From assembly GCF_900089775.1 (NCBI RefSeq), contig NZ_FLOB01000002.1:62001-126000 (forward strand): DNA of 64,000 bases. Reading direction: 5' to 3'. Source of the stretch: Marinomonas spartinae. Its GTDB lineage: Bacteria > Pseudomonadota > Gammaproteobacteria > Pseudomonadales > Marinomonadaceae. This document shows, one piece after another, positions 55,836 to 63,943 of the stretch. How positions within the stretch are numbered: the first letter of the stretch is position 1; every line of letters starts with the position of its first letter. The notes below the pieces were generated by a model. That model was not told where the DNA came from. It saw only the letters and a program-made list of their open reading frames with translations, and made no database searches. The position numbers and the translations under genes were made by a program.

Positions 55836-57467
55836 ATGAATAAAGCATGGTTATTTTGTTTGGCTTTACCTATGGTTGCCAAGGCTGGCGTAATGGCTTG
55901 TGATCCATCAACCTTTCATGCACCAGGGCTGACTATAAAGTCTGCACAATGGCAATCACCAGCCGGTGATGTGTTGGTTGAGAATTGTCGGGTAGAAGGG
56001 GTCTTAGATCCTTATGAAGGCATGGATGGTCGGGCTTATGGTATTGGTTTTGAACTTCGTTTGCCAAAAAATTGGCACCACGATTTTGCTTATCAATTTA
56101 ATGGTGGTAACGATGGCATTGTTAAAGCCGCGTTAGGTGGTGTATCAAGTTTAATTCCTAGCCAGTATGCTTTAAATCGTGGCATGGCCGTTGTATCGAG
56201 CAACGGAGGGCACGACCAAGGACAATTTACGGACATGGGGCTGGCTGGCAGTAGTGGTTTTGGCTGGGATGCCAAAGCAAGATCTCTTTACGGCTATGAA
56301 GCCGTTGCAAAGCTTGGTCCAGTAGCGAAAAAACTGGTGACAGAGTTTTACGGCAGCAAACCTGAATACAGCTACGGTATTGGGGTGTCAAATGGTGGCC
56401 GTATGGCCATGGTGTCTGCATCACGCTTCCCAACTATGTTTGATGGTATTCTTGTAGGTTTCCCTGGTTTTAATTTGCCCAAAGCGGCTATACAGCATGC
56501 TTGGGATATTCAGCATTTTCATGCGGTTAACAGTGATTTAAAGCAATCTCTTACCCCAAAAGACCTGTCTTTAGTGAGCCACTATATTCTTAAACAGTGT
56601 GATGATCTTGATGGTTTAAAGGATGGCCTTATTTTTAATGCTAAACAGTGCCAAAAGTACGTAAACTTGCAAGACTTAGTCTGTCATGCAGGGCAAAAAG
56701 ACTGTTTGAGCCAAAGCAAAGTCAATGCTTTAGTCGCTATGCATAATGGACCGCATAATAGCCAAGGTAAGGCTTTATACAGTCGCTGGTACTACGATGC
56801 AGGGATCGACTCTAGTAGTTGGCGTGCTTGGAAAATTGAAAGTCCTGTCCCTGCTTGGGGATACAACTCTATTATCGCGACCATGGGGGCGTCGTCTTTG
56901 GCACAGATTTTCACCACACCGCCAACCAAAGTCGAAGGCACGCCTGATGGTTTAGTTCAGTACTTGTTGAGTTTTAACTTTGATACTGATGCAGCTAAAA
57001 TCTATGCCAAAACAAAAGCCTTTCCTGAGTCATCAATGGACTTTATGACACCGCCAGATGTTGCGAATCCAACCATGTCAGCATTCAAAAAAGCGGGAGG
57101 TAAAATGATCATTTTCCACGGTAATAGTGACCCAGTATTTTCTGCTTTGGATACGATTAATTGGTACAACAAGTTGAACCAAAACCAAAATGGTAAAGCT
57201 CGTGACTTCGTGACCTTTTATGAAGTTCCTGGTATGCCACACGGACAAGGCGGCCCATCTTTAGACCAGTTTGATGTGTTATCACCCTTAGTGGCTTGGG
57301 TTGAAAAAGGCCAGTCTCCTAGTCGAGTGATTAGCCAAGCGAGAGCCAATAATCCAGAAGTGTCTAAACCGTTGTTAAAGGCAAAACGCCCACTGTGCCC
57401 ATACCCTACGATGGCAGTTTATGAAGGAGGGAATCAAATGAGTGCCTCGTCATTTATTTGCCATTAA
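55836..57467 (+). CDS. secreted tannase/feruloyl-esterase-family hydrolase
   Basis: 543 residues, signal peptide ending at AKA-G. Nucleophile Ser about 185 in GIGVSNGGRMAM, acid in HGNSDPVFSALD, His in PGMPHGQGG. The lid carries the calcium loop CDDLDGLKDGLIFNAKQC typical of the family. The cysteines that normally flank the catalytic Ser and His (CS-D-HC) are absent: Val precedes Ser and Gly follows His. Probably cleaves aromatic or other esters in the periplasm or medium. A 139-bp mobile element separates it from the next esterase gene. Confidence 0.85.
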   Translation: MNKAWLFCLALPMVAKAGVMACDPSTFHAPGLTIKSAQWQSPAGDVLVENCRVEGVLDPYEGMDGRAYGIGFELRLPKNWHHDFAYQFNGGNDGIVKAALGGVSSLIPSQYALNRGMAVVSSNGGHDQGQFTDMGLAGSSGFGWDAKARSLYGYEAVAKLGPVAKKLVTEFYGSKPEYSYGIGVSNGGRMAMVSASRFPTMFDGILVGFPGFNLPKAAIQHAWDIQHFHAVNSDLKQSLTPKDLSLVSHYILKQCDDLDGLKDGLIFNAKQCQKYVNLQDLVCHAGQKDCLSQSKVNALVAMHNGPHNSQGKALYSRWYYDAGIDSSSWRAWKIESPVPAWGYNSIIATMGASSLAQIFTTPPTKVEGTPDGLVQYLLSFNFDTDAAKIYAKTKAFPESSMDFMTPPDVANPTMSAFKKAGGKMIIFHGNSDPVFSALDTINWYNKLNQNQNGKARDFVTFYEVPGMPHGQGGPSLDQFDVLSPLVAWVEKGQSPSRVISQARANNPEVSKPLLKAKRPLCPYPTMAVYEGGNQMSASSFICH

Positions 57468-57554
57468 TATAGCGGGGGAATTTTGCTCATTGCCAAATGC
57501 AGTCTGGCTAGATTGCATTTGGCAAACTTCTATTTTAAATAAAAGAAAAACAAT

Positions 57555-57693
57555 GAGACCTTTGCACGATGTCACGAGCAACGCCAAGACGTGGCAAAAA
57601 CAGGCGAGAAAGCGGAGTTTATCGCTATAAATGAGCATTTTGAGTCTGTTTTTAACAAAGTATTGGCAAGCGCAGTAGTCGTGCAAAAGTCTC
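57555..57693. mobile_element. 139-bp MITE-like inverted-repeat element, copy 2
   Basis: Ends GAGACCTTTGCACGA / TCGTGCAAAAGTCTC (14/15 paired), flanked by a perfect 5-bp duplication ACAAT (57550-57554 and 57694-57698). Same length as copy 1; the last 70 bp or so are identical and the differences lie in the first half. It ends 24 bp before the downstream esterase start, so it has probably changed that gene's promoter. Confidence 0.88.
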
Positions 57694-57717
57694 ACAATAA
57701 ACATGGAAGAATAAAAT

Positions 57718-59406
57718 ATGCGCATTCAATACGCTCTTAAGCGCGGGCTATTCATTGGATTAATGGCAATGTTTGCGGGCGCTTTATGCGCGGATCCTGT
57801 TGTTTCGCTCTCAGACACGGCTAAGGTAGTTGGTAAAAGTGAACAAGGGGTGGATGCTTTTTTAGGCATTCCTTATGCTCAAGCTCCTGTAGAGGCACTC
57901 CGTTGGCAATTACCCCAGCCAGCTAAACCCATTCAAGGTACTTTTCAAGCAACACAAGAGGGGGCGATTTGTCCCCAGTGGCAACAAGGGAAGTTTAAAG
58001 GTGAAGAAGATTGCTTGAATCTAGATGTTTATCGTCCTGAACACGCTAAGCATAAGCTGCCCGTTTTAGTGTATATTCACGGCGGTAATAACCAAACGGG
58101 CGAAGCCCATGAGTTTAAACCTCAAGCATTGGCCAAAGCATTGAATGCGGTCATCGTACAAGTGAATTATCGATTAGGGGTGTTAGGGTTTAATCCGCTC
58201 AAAGCATTAAAAACAGAGCAGCCAATACAAGCCTCAGGTAACTTTGGTTTGTTAGATCAACTGGCGGCTCTGCAGTGGGTACATCAAAACATCCAACACT
58301 TTGGTGGACGAGCCGACCAAGTGACCGTTGCTGGATTTTCGGCAGGCGGACGTGATGTGATGACAATGTTGATTTCGCCTTTATTCAAAGGAAAATTTCA
58401 GCACGCCATTGTCTTTAGTGGTGGTATGACCACCGCCCCCGTTGCACCAAGCCAGCAAGTCTTTCGTCAGGCATTTGCGCCATTGGTCGTTCATGATCAT
58501 ATCAAACCAAATATCGCCTCTGCTCAGGCATGGCTCGCCAATGGTGGCAAAGCGGTTCGTGATTATTTACAGCAATTGCCTGCTGAGCGATTAGCGCCCT
58601 TAATGAAAGGTGCAGGGATTCGCATGAGCCATTTCCCGCATTTGTATCGAGATGGGGCGGTGATCCCTAAGCAAGGTTTTGCATCCACAGATTACAACAG
58701 TGTGCCAGTCATTATGTTATCGGGACAAACCGAGTTTTCGATCTTTGCTTTGACGGATCCCTATTTTGTTAAAGCATGGCATGATGGCAGCTTAGTGAAT
58801 GATCCTGATATGCTTTCGAAATATCAGTTCGTTTATCACTACGGCGGAAAACTTTATAGTTTATTTAATGTGCAGCAGTCTGCCCAGAGAATGTTTGCCC
58901 ACTATAAAGCCCCCATTTACGCCACAGAAGTGGCCTTTGGAAATGATCCTTTGGTCACCCGAAACGAACAGATGGCATTGCTGGGGGCATTTCACGGTGT
59001 GTTCATGCCATTACTGGATCGAACATGGCGTCAAGCCTTACTTGGTAAGGTTTTCCAGCAACCCGGTGCGGTGGATTTATCTAAGCAGTTTCGTCGCTAT
59101 TTAGCCCATTTTATCCGTACAGGGAACCCCAATGGCCAGCACTTGGTTCGTTGGCTACCTTGGTCTCCTAAGCATGACAATCAAGGTCAATCCTTATTGG
59201 TCCTGAATGCCAATCGACATAAAGCCTTGATCCAGATGTCTTCCAAATCCTATGACGAAGCCGTTTTACTGGATGCCATGGCGAAGGACCATCGTCTTTC
59301 CGATCAGGCAAAGCAGGAGATGATTGATCAAGTATTGAATGGTCGTTGGTTTAGCAACTCATTGGATAAACGGTTCCATGTACCTTCTTTATGGCCTAAG
59401 TCATAA
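57718..59406 (+). CDS. secreted type-B carboxylesterase
   Basis: 562 residues with a signal peptide ending near LCA-DP. Type-B esterase marks: GIPYAQAPVEALRW, EDCLNLDVYRP, oxyanion loop YIHGGNN, nucleophile Ser about 208 in AGFSAGGRDV (the family usually has GESAGA), acid Glu in SGQTEFS and His in LGAFHGVF. Hydrolyses carboxylic esters outside the cytoplasm; substrate unknown. GGAAG precedes the ATG. Probably once co-transcribed with the tannase-like gene. Confidence 0.88.
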   Translation: MRIQYALKRGLFIGLMAMFAGALCADPVVSLSDTAKVVGKSEQGVDAFLGIPYAQAPVEALRWQLPQPAKPIQGTFQATQEGAICPQWQQGKFKGEEDCLNLDVYRPEHAKHKLPVLVYIHGGNNQTGEAHEFKPQALAKALNAVIVQVNYRLGVLGFNPLKALKTEQPIQASGNFGLLDQLAALQWVHQNIQHFGGRADQVTVAGFSAGGRDVMTMLISPLFKGKFQHAIVFSGGMTTAPVAPSQQVFRQAFAPLVVHDHIKPNIASAQAWLANGGKAVRDYLQQLPAERLAPLMKGAGIRMSHFPHLYRDGAVIPKQGFASTDYNSVPVIMLSGQTEFSIFALTDPYFVKAWHDGSLVNDPDMLSKYQFVYHYGGKLYSLFNVQQSAQRMFAHYKAPIYATEVAFGNDPLVTRNEQMALLGAFHGVFMPLLDRTWRQALLGKVFQQPGAVDLSKQFRRYLAHFIRTGNPNGQHLVRWLPWSPKHDNQGQSLLVLNANRHKALIQMSSKSYDEAVLLDAMAKDHRLSDQAKQEMIDQVLNGRWFSNSLDKRFHVPSLWPKS

Positions 59407-59484
59407 TCGTTTAATGGCCTAGGGAAGGGGGATAAACCGTCTAAGTGTTAGGCTTTCAAAATATCGCAACGATAAGAGATGTTT

Positions 59485-59512
59485 TTAATAAAAGGGAGCC
59501 ATTCCGGCTCCC
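59485..59512 (-). terminator. terminator after the P-type ATPase gene
   Basis: Minus strand: GGGAGCC / GGCTCCC stem, then TTTTATT. About 80 bp beyond the ATPase stop codon. Confidence 0.75.
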
Positions 59513-59590
59513 TGGATTGTAATGATTTCAGCTTTTTTACCGTGAGCAGGCTGTAAAGCCCGTTCCAAGTCGTTTCTGGGCGTACATCAT

Positions 59591-62134
59591 TCAATGATTG
59601 AGAGGTGTATTAACATATTTAATGGATCGGGCGCGTCGAGCGCTGCGGTTATCCAGTACATGGTCAATGGCGACTCGCACGCCACCCATGATAAATAACC
59701 AAACCAGTAGATAAACCCAAACTAGGCCAATTAAAGACCAAGGGATTTGTGGCACCAGTATGCCGAAACCACACATGAATACCGCCACCAGTTGGGTCAA
59801 GATAATGGCAATCAGTAAAGGAGTGGCCGGATAAGGCGGTTTCAGAAACCAGTCGTCCTTGCGACTTACCAGCATGAGTAAGTGGCCACCAGCGACCAGC
59901 TGCAGGAACATCATCGATTGCAGATGAGCCTCGTCGATTAAACCCAATGACTGGGCGTGGGCCCCATGCATTAAGGCCATACCAATCAGCAGTAAACCAA
60001 ATGACTGTACCACAGAGAAAAAGCCTAACACTGCGGATACGGTCAACAATCTGGACATACGCCAACGGATCGGACTGGGCGAGACTTTATTATTGTCATA
60101 GGCCACTGTCATGATTGGAATATCATCGAGTAACGACATAATGACGATCATAATCGGTGTTAACGCCCGAAAATGCAGGAAAATAGTCGCCAGTACTACT
60201 AGAAACATAATATCCATAGTCAGTGCGACCCGGTAAATAGTGTAACTGGTAATACGCTCAAAGATGCGTCGAGCTTCATCAATGGCATTTTGTATCACCG
60301 ACAAACCGGGAGCCGTCAGAATCAGCGCTGCTGCGCCGCGAGCCGCGTCGGTGGCACCGGATACGGCAATCCCGCAATCGGCCTGTTTCAAAGCGGGAGC
60401 ATCGTTGACGCCATCGCCAGTCATGGCCACCAGATGGCCATTTTTCTGAAAGGTTTTCACTATGGCGTATTTATGTTCAGGAAATACCCGGGCAAAGCCA
60501 TCAGCGGCCAGAATCTGCTGAGCAATCGGGGCTGGCACATGATCTGGGTCCATATCGGGGGGGAACACATCCGCCGCTGTCAGTATATTGGTTCCCAATC
60601 CCAGCTGACGGGCGGTTTCTTTTGCAATCGCGGTATCGTCGCCGGTGATCATTTTCACCGCAACGCCTTTCTCGCGCACACTTTCTATGGTGGATTTGGA
60701 GTCGTCCCGTGGCGGATCAAACATCGGCAGGATACCCAGCAGCGTCCAGGCACCGCTCTCATCCGAGCGAGCTACACCAAGAGCTCGGTAACCTTTGGCC
60801 GCTAAAGCAGAGACTTCTTTATTGACCGTCTCTTCGATCTCTTTGGCGGCTTGGCACAGTGCCACAATGGCCTGGGGAGCGCCTTTGGAAACTGAAAAAT
60901 GCTGACCCTCAGAATCCACGACTTTTGCCATGGTTCGTTTAGATACCGGATCAAACGGGGTAAAGGATTCAACCTGATAAGACGCTAATAATGATTTATC
61001 GGGTAAAGCATTCATCACAGCGCTATCGATGGCATCCCCGTCTTCTGCGTGGGAAGCAAGCACCCCAGCCAGAATAATCGCTTCAGGGTCCGTTCCATTC
61101 ATCGCAATCGGATCGCCAAGGGTCAGAATATTTTTCGTTAACGTGCCGGTTTTATCAGAACAGAGAATATCGGCCCCTGCCATTTCATCGATGGAAGAAA
61201 GCTGCGAGACAATGGCCTTTTCTTTGGAAAGCGCTAACGCACCAAGTGCCATGGTAATAGAAAATACCGCTGGCATGGCCACCGGAATGGAGGCTACCAA
61301 AAGTACCAGCACAAATTGCAAAATACTTAAGACATCTTTCACATTCCAGGTGCTGGTTATCACCACATCATGATATACCTGCACCGCCACCATAATGAGC
61401 GCTAAAATCACCGCCACCACGATCAGGAAATTACCAATCTGGAACATGGCGGTTTGCGCTTGACTGACTGAGCCGGCACCTGCTACTAATTTCGCGGTGC
61501 GACCAAAGAAGGTATTAAGCCCAGTGCCGATGACCACAGCGGTCATCTCCCCTTGTTTGACCACACTGCCCGAATAGGCACTGTCGCCCACTTTCTTACT
61601 GACGGGCAAGGACTCCCCAGTCAGGGCCGATTGATCAATAGAGGCGTAATCCCCACCGACCAGTCTTAAATCCGCCGGTACTATGCCTCCTATACGGATT
61701 TTTACAATATCTCCGGGCACCAGAGTTGCCGCATCGATTACCTGAAACTTACCATCACGCAGTACAGTGGCTTGAGGGGCCAGAGAGTTTTTTAGTGCCG
61801 ATAATGCATTACTGGCCTTACTGTCCTGATACAACTCAAGACCCGCATTAAATAGCAGTAGGCCAAAGATAATGAAAAAATCGGCCCAATCACCCAAAAA
61901 TAAAGACACCAGAGCAGCGGCTTCAATCATAAAGGCAATGGGGCCAACAAAGTAGCCGATGATTTTTTTCCAGAAACGGGTTTCTTCCTCAGGAAGCGCA
62001 TTGGGACCATAGGAAGACAAACGTTGCTGTGCTTCCTGCTGAGTCAATCCTTGATCAGGATCCACATTCAGCTCGCTAAGAACCTCTTCTATAGGCAGTT
62101 TGGTGAAGTCTTTGGAGGCAGGTGTCTCTGTCAT
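59591..62134 (-). CDS. plasma-membrane-type proton-pumping P-type ATPase (type IIIA)
   Basis: 847 residues from the ATG at 62134 (GAGGTG upstream). Full P-type layout: actuator TGES (172-175), PVAMPAV in helix 4, phosphorylated Asp about 327 in SDKTGTLTKN, hinge MTGDGVNDAPALKQAD, about ten membrane helices. LTQQEAQQRLSSYGPNALPEE at the N-terminus, given here only as LTQQEAQQRLSSYG, and the short C-terminus place it with plant/fungal-like H+-ATPases. It would expel protons using ATP. The GC content is visibly above that of its neighbours, suggesting acquisition. Confidence 0.92.
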   Translation of the reverse strand: MTETPASKDFTKLPIEEVLSELNVDPDQGLTQQEAQQRLSSYGPNALPEEETRFWKKIIGYFVGPIAFMIEAAALVSLFLGDWADFFIIFGLLLFNAGLELYQDSKASNALSALKNSLAPQATVLRDGKFQVIDAATLVPGDIVKIRIGGIVPADLRLVGGDYASIDQSALTGESLPVSKKVGDSAYSGSVVKQGEMTAVVIGTGLNTFFGRTAKLVAGAGSVSQAQTAMFQIGNFLIVVAVILALIMVAVQVYHDVVITSTWNVKDVLSILQFVLVLLVASIPVAMPAVFSITMALGALALSKEKAIVSQLSSIDEMAGADILCSDKTGTLTKNILTLGDPIAMNGTDPEAIILAGVLASHAEDGDAIDSAVMNALPDKSLLASYQVESFTPFDPVSKRTMAKVVDSEGQHFSVSKGAPQAIVALCQAAKEIEETVNKEVSALAAKGYRALGVARSDESGAWTLLGILPMFDPPRDDSKSTIESVREKGVAVKMITGDDTAIAKETARQLGLGTNILTAADVFPPDMDPDHVPAPIAQQILAADGFARVFPEHKYAIVKTFQKNGHLVAMTGDGVNDAPALKQADCGIAVSGATDAARGAAALILTAPGLSVIQNAIDEARRIFERITSYTIYRVALTMDIMFLVVLATIFLHFRALTPIMIVIMSLLDDIPIMTVAYDNNKVSPSPIRWRMSRLLTVSAVLGFFSVVQSFGLLLIGMALMHGAHAQSLGLIDEAHLQSMMFLQLVAGGHLLMLVSRKDDWFLKPPYPATPLLIAIILTQLVAVFMCGFGILVPQIPWSLIGLVWVYLLVWLFIMGGVRVAIDHVLDNRSARRARSIKYVNTPLNH

Positions 62135-62224
62135 GGCAAATACACCTCGGCTTTTTGATTCGTACCACTTTCCGATGCACAACTTTTCATCTTATCTATC
62201 CTTATGGGCTGAATTCAATTTTTT

Positions 62225-62254
62225 GAGACTTTTGCACGATCGTGCAAAGGTCTC
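62225..62254. mobile_element. 30-bp minimal inverted-repeat element, copy 3
   Basis: GAGACTTTTGCACGA joined directly to TCGTGCAAAGGTCTC: only the two 15-bp terminal repeats remain (14/15 paired). No clear target duplication, as the left flank is a T-run. Best read as an internal deletion of the 139-bp element. Confidence 0.75.
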
Positions 62255-62440
62255 TTCTTAAGACAATGATGAATTGGACAGCTACTAAAATTTATGCGCT
62301 AAAGTTAGTAACCTAAGAAATCCAACGACTTGGTATTAAGAGCGTCCGTTCAATACCTATCATCAGTATCCTCGATTAAAATAGTACTCAGATCAGAAGG
62401 AATAAAATTGACCGACATCAATCATTACAAATTGTTATAG
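62255..62440. other. gene-free sequence between remnants
   Basis: 186 bp with stops in the frames I checked and no recognisable gene or regulatory site. Probably decayed insertion-sequence or spacer DNA, given the remnants on both sides. Confidence 0.4.
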
Positions 62441-62542
62441 GGAAGAAGTAAGCATACAAAAAGGATAAAAACAGGCACGCATACAGCGGCCCTTAACCGC
62501 ATACAAAAACTTTATGGCATAGAGAGTAGAGCCGTACAATGT
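62441..62542 (+). pseudogene. fragment of an IS66-family transposase (TnpC)
   Basis: Frame starting at 62441 reads GRSKHTKRIKTGTHTAALN followed by RIQKLYGIESRAVQ. The pattern G-x-A-x-x-AL-x-x-IQKLYGIE is the conserved segment near the C-terminal half of IS66 TnpC, recognised from memory. A stop lies just upstream and the frame runs into the 50-bp element downstream, so it is only a decayed internal piece. Confidence 0.5.
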
Positions 62543-62592
62543 GAGACTTTTGCCACGTCTTGGCGTCGCTCGTGACATGGTGCAAAGGTCTC
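62543..62592. mobile_element. 50-bp inverted-repeat element, copy 4 (reverse orientation)
   Basis: Ends GAGACTTTTGCCACG and TGCAAAGGTCTC, flanked by a perfect 5-bp duplication AATGT (62538-62542 and 62593-62597). Read in reverse it is the left 40 bp or so of the 139-bp element joined to AAAGTCTC, a deletion whose breakpoints share GCAAAA. Confidence 0.82.
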
Positions 62593-62620
62593 AATGTGAG
62601 ACATGGAGCACTAAGTTAGC

Positions 62621-63748
62621 CTAGGTGGAAGTGACGGACGTTTCCCCTTTATCGTTTATTGTTGCTGTCCACCATATCTGAAGTTTGGCTGGGTCATTAA
62701 TCGAGAATATCTGCCCAAACTCGGGTGTGGTTAAGTCCACATCCTGTTGTTTTGCGGCGGCAACGACACGGTCAAAAGGGTCATGCCAAGTGTGAAACGC
62801 CAGATCGAAGGTGCCATTATGAATCGGCATCATCACCTTTCCTTTAAGGTCGATATGTGCCTGAACACTCTCTTCTGGTTTCATGTGAATAGTGGCCCAG
62901 TCTTTGTCGTAGGCGCCCGTTTCTATCATAGTGAGATCGAATGGGCCATAGGTCTCCCCGATTTCTTTAAAACCTGAAAAGTAGCCTGAATCCCCGCTGA
63001 AATAGAGGTTGTGTTGTGGGGTTTTTATGACCCAAGACCCCCATAACGTGCTGTTACTATCGCCGATACCGCGACCAGAAAAATGCTGGCAGGGAGTAAA
63101 GGCAATCATACCTTGGCTGGTTGGTTCTTCTTGCCACCAGTCGAAGGTTTTGATTTTACTGGTCGGGACGCCCCATTTTTCTAAATCCCCATCTACCCCG
63201 ATTGGCACAAAGAACTGCTCTGTTTTCCCTGCTAGCAGCTTGATACTGGCTTTGTCTAAATGATCATAATGATTATGGGAGATGAGTACTTTATCCAGTT
63301 TAGGCAATTCAGCTAAAGAGAGTGGAGGGGTATGAAAGCGCTCTGGGCCAATAAACTGAAAAGGGGAGGCTCGCTCAGAAAAGACGGGGTCTAATAGCCA
63401 ATATTCACCATACACCTTGAGCAAAATCGATGAGTGACCGAGTTTGACGATATGTATGGTGTTGTCACTGAGGCTAGTTAAATGCTGTTGGCGAAGTGGC
63501 CGAACAGGAATTTTGATATCGGGTTTAGTATCCACTTTTTTCTCTGTGAAAAAGCGAATCCACAAGCGAGCGGCGTCCAATAAAGATCGAGGCGTGGATG
63601 GGGCGTGATTGCGAAAACGTCCCTGCTGGTAAGGAGCAGCCGTGTTCGCGTTTTGCAGTTTGACCTTGGCAACAAGGGTCATATTGACCACGTACACTAA
63701 AATAGCTAACAGTATGAGTAAGGAGAAAAGCAGTTTTAGTAGCAACAT
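62621..63748 (-). CDS. membrane-anchored MBL-fold hydrolase (NAPE-PLD/UlaG-like)
   Basis: 375 residues. An N-terminal hydrophobic anchor (about 2-25) is followed by a metallo-beta-lactamase-fold domain. Metal motif SHNHYDHLD (His158, His160, Asp162, His163), then SGDSGYFSGF and MPIHNGTFDLAFH. The layout matches bacterial NAPE-PLD-like/RomA-type proteins, which act on phosphodiester or lactone substrates. Location is probably the periplasmic face of the inner membrane. Substrate unknown. Confidence 0.85.
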   Translation of the reverse strand: MLLLKLLFSLLILLAILVYVVNMTLVAKVKLQNANTAAPYQQGRFRNHAPSTPRSLLDAARLWIRFFTEKKVDTKPDIKIPVRPLRQQHLTSLSDNTIHIVKLGHSSILLKVYGEYWLLDPVFSERASPFQFIGPERFHTPPLSLAELPKLDKVLISHNHYDHLDKASIKLLAGKTEQFFVPIGVDGDLEKWGVPTSKIKTFDWWQEEPTSQGMIAFTPCQHFSGRGIGDSNSTLWGSWVIKTPQHNLYFSGDSGYFSGFKEIGETYGPFDLTMIETGAYDKDWATIHMKPEESVQAHIDLKGKVMMPIHNGTFDLAFHTWHDPFDRVVAAAKQQDVDLTTPEFGQIFSINDPAKLQIWWTATINDKGETSVTST

Positions 63749-63943
63749 AAAGACCCTGTTTCTTTAAGGAAAGGACATCTAATAATATTTGGATCAATGA
63801 ATAAATTACAATATATGGCTGTTTTTTTGTCCTGGGCTATTCTTTTCTAGGCCTGTCTTTGTTCGTAGTAAGGGGTTATTCATACCTCTTGTGGTAAAAA
63901 TCTTCTATGCTGTTGGCTTGCATGTTGCTATGAGGGGGCTTCA

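Noticed and set aside
60290..60805. A 171-codon open frame antisense to the P-type ATPase gene
   Set aside because: It is a by-product of the GC-rich coding sequence; no ribosome site, no domain, and the sense frame has all ATPase motifs.
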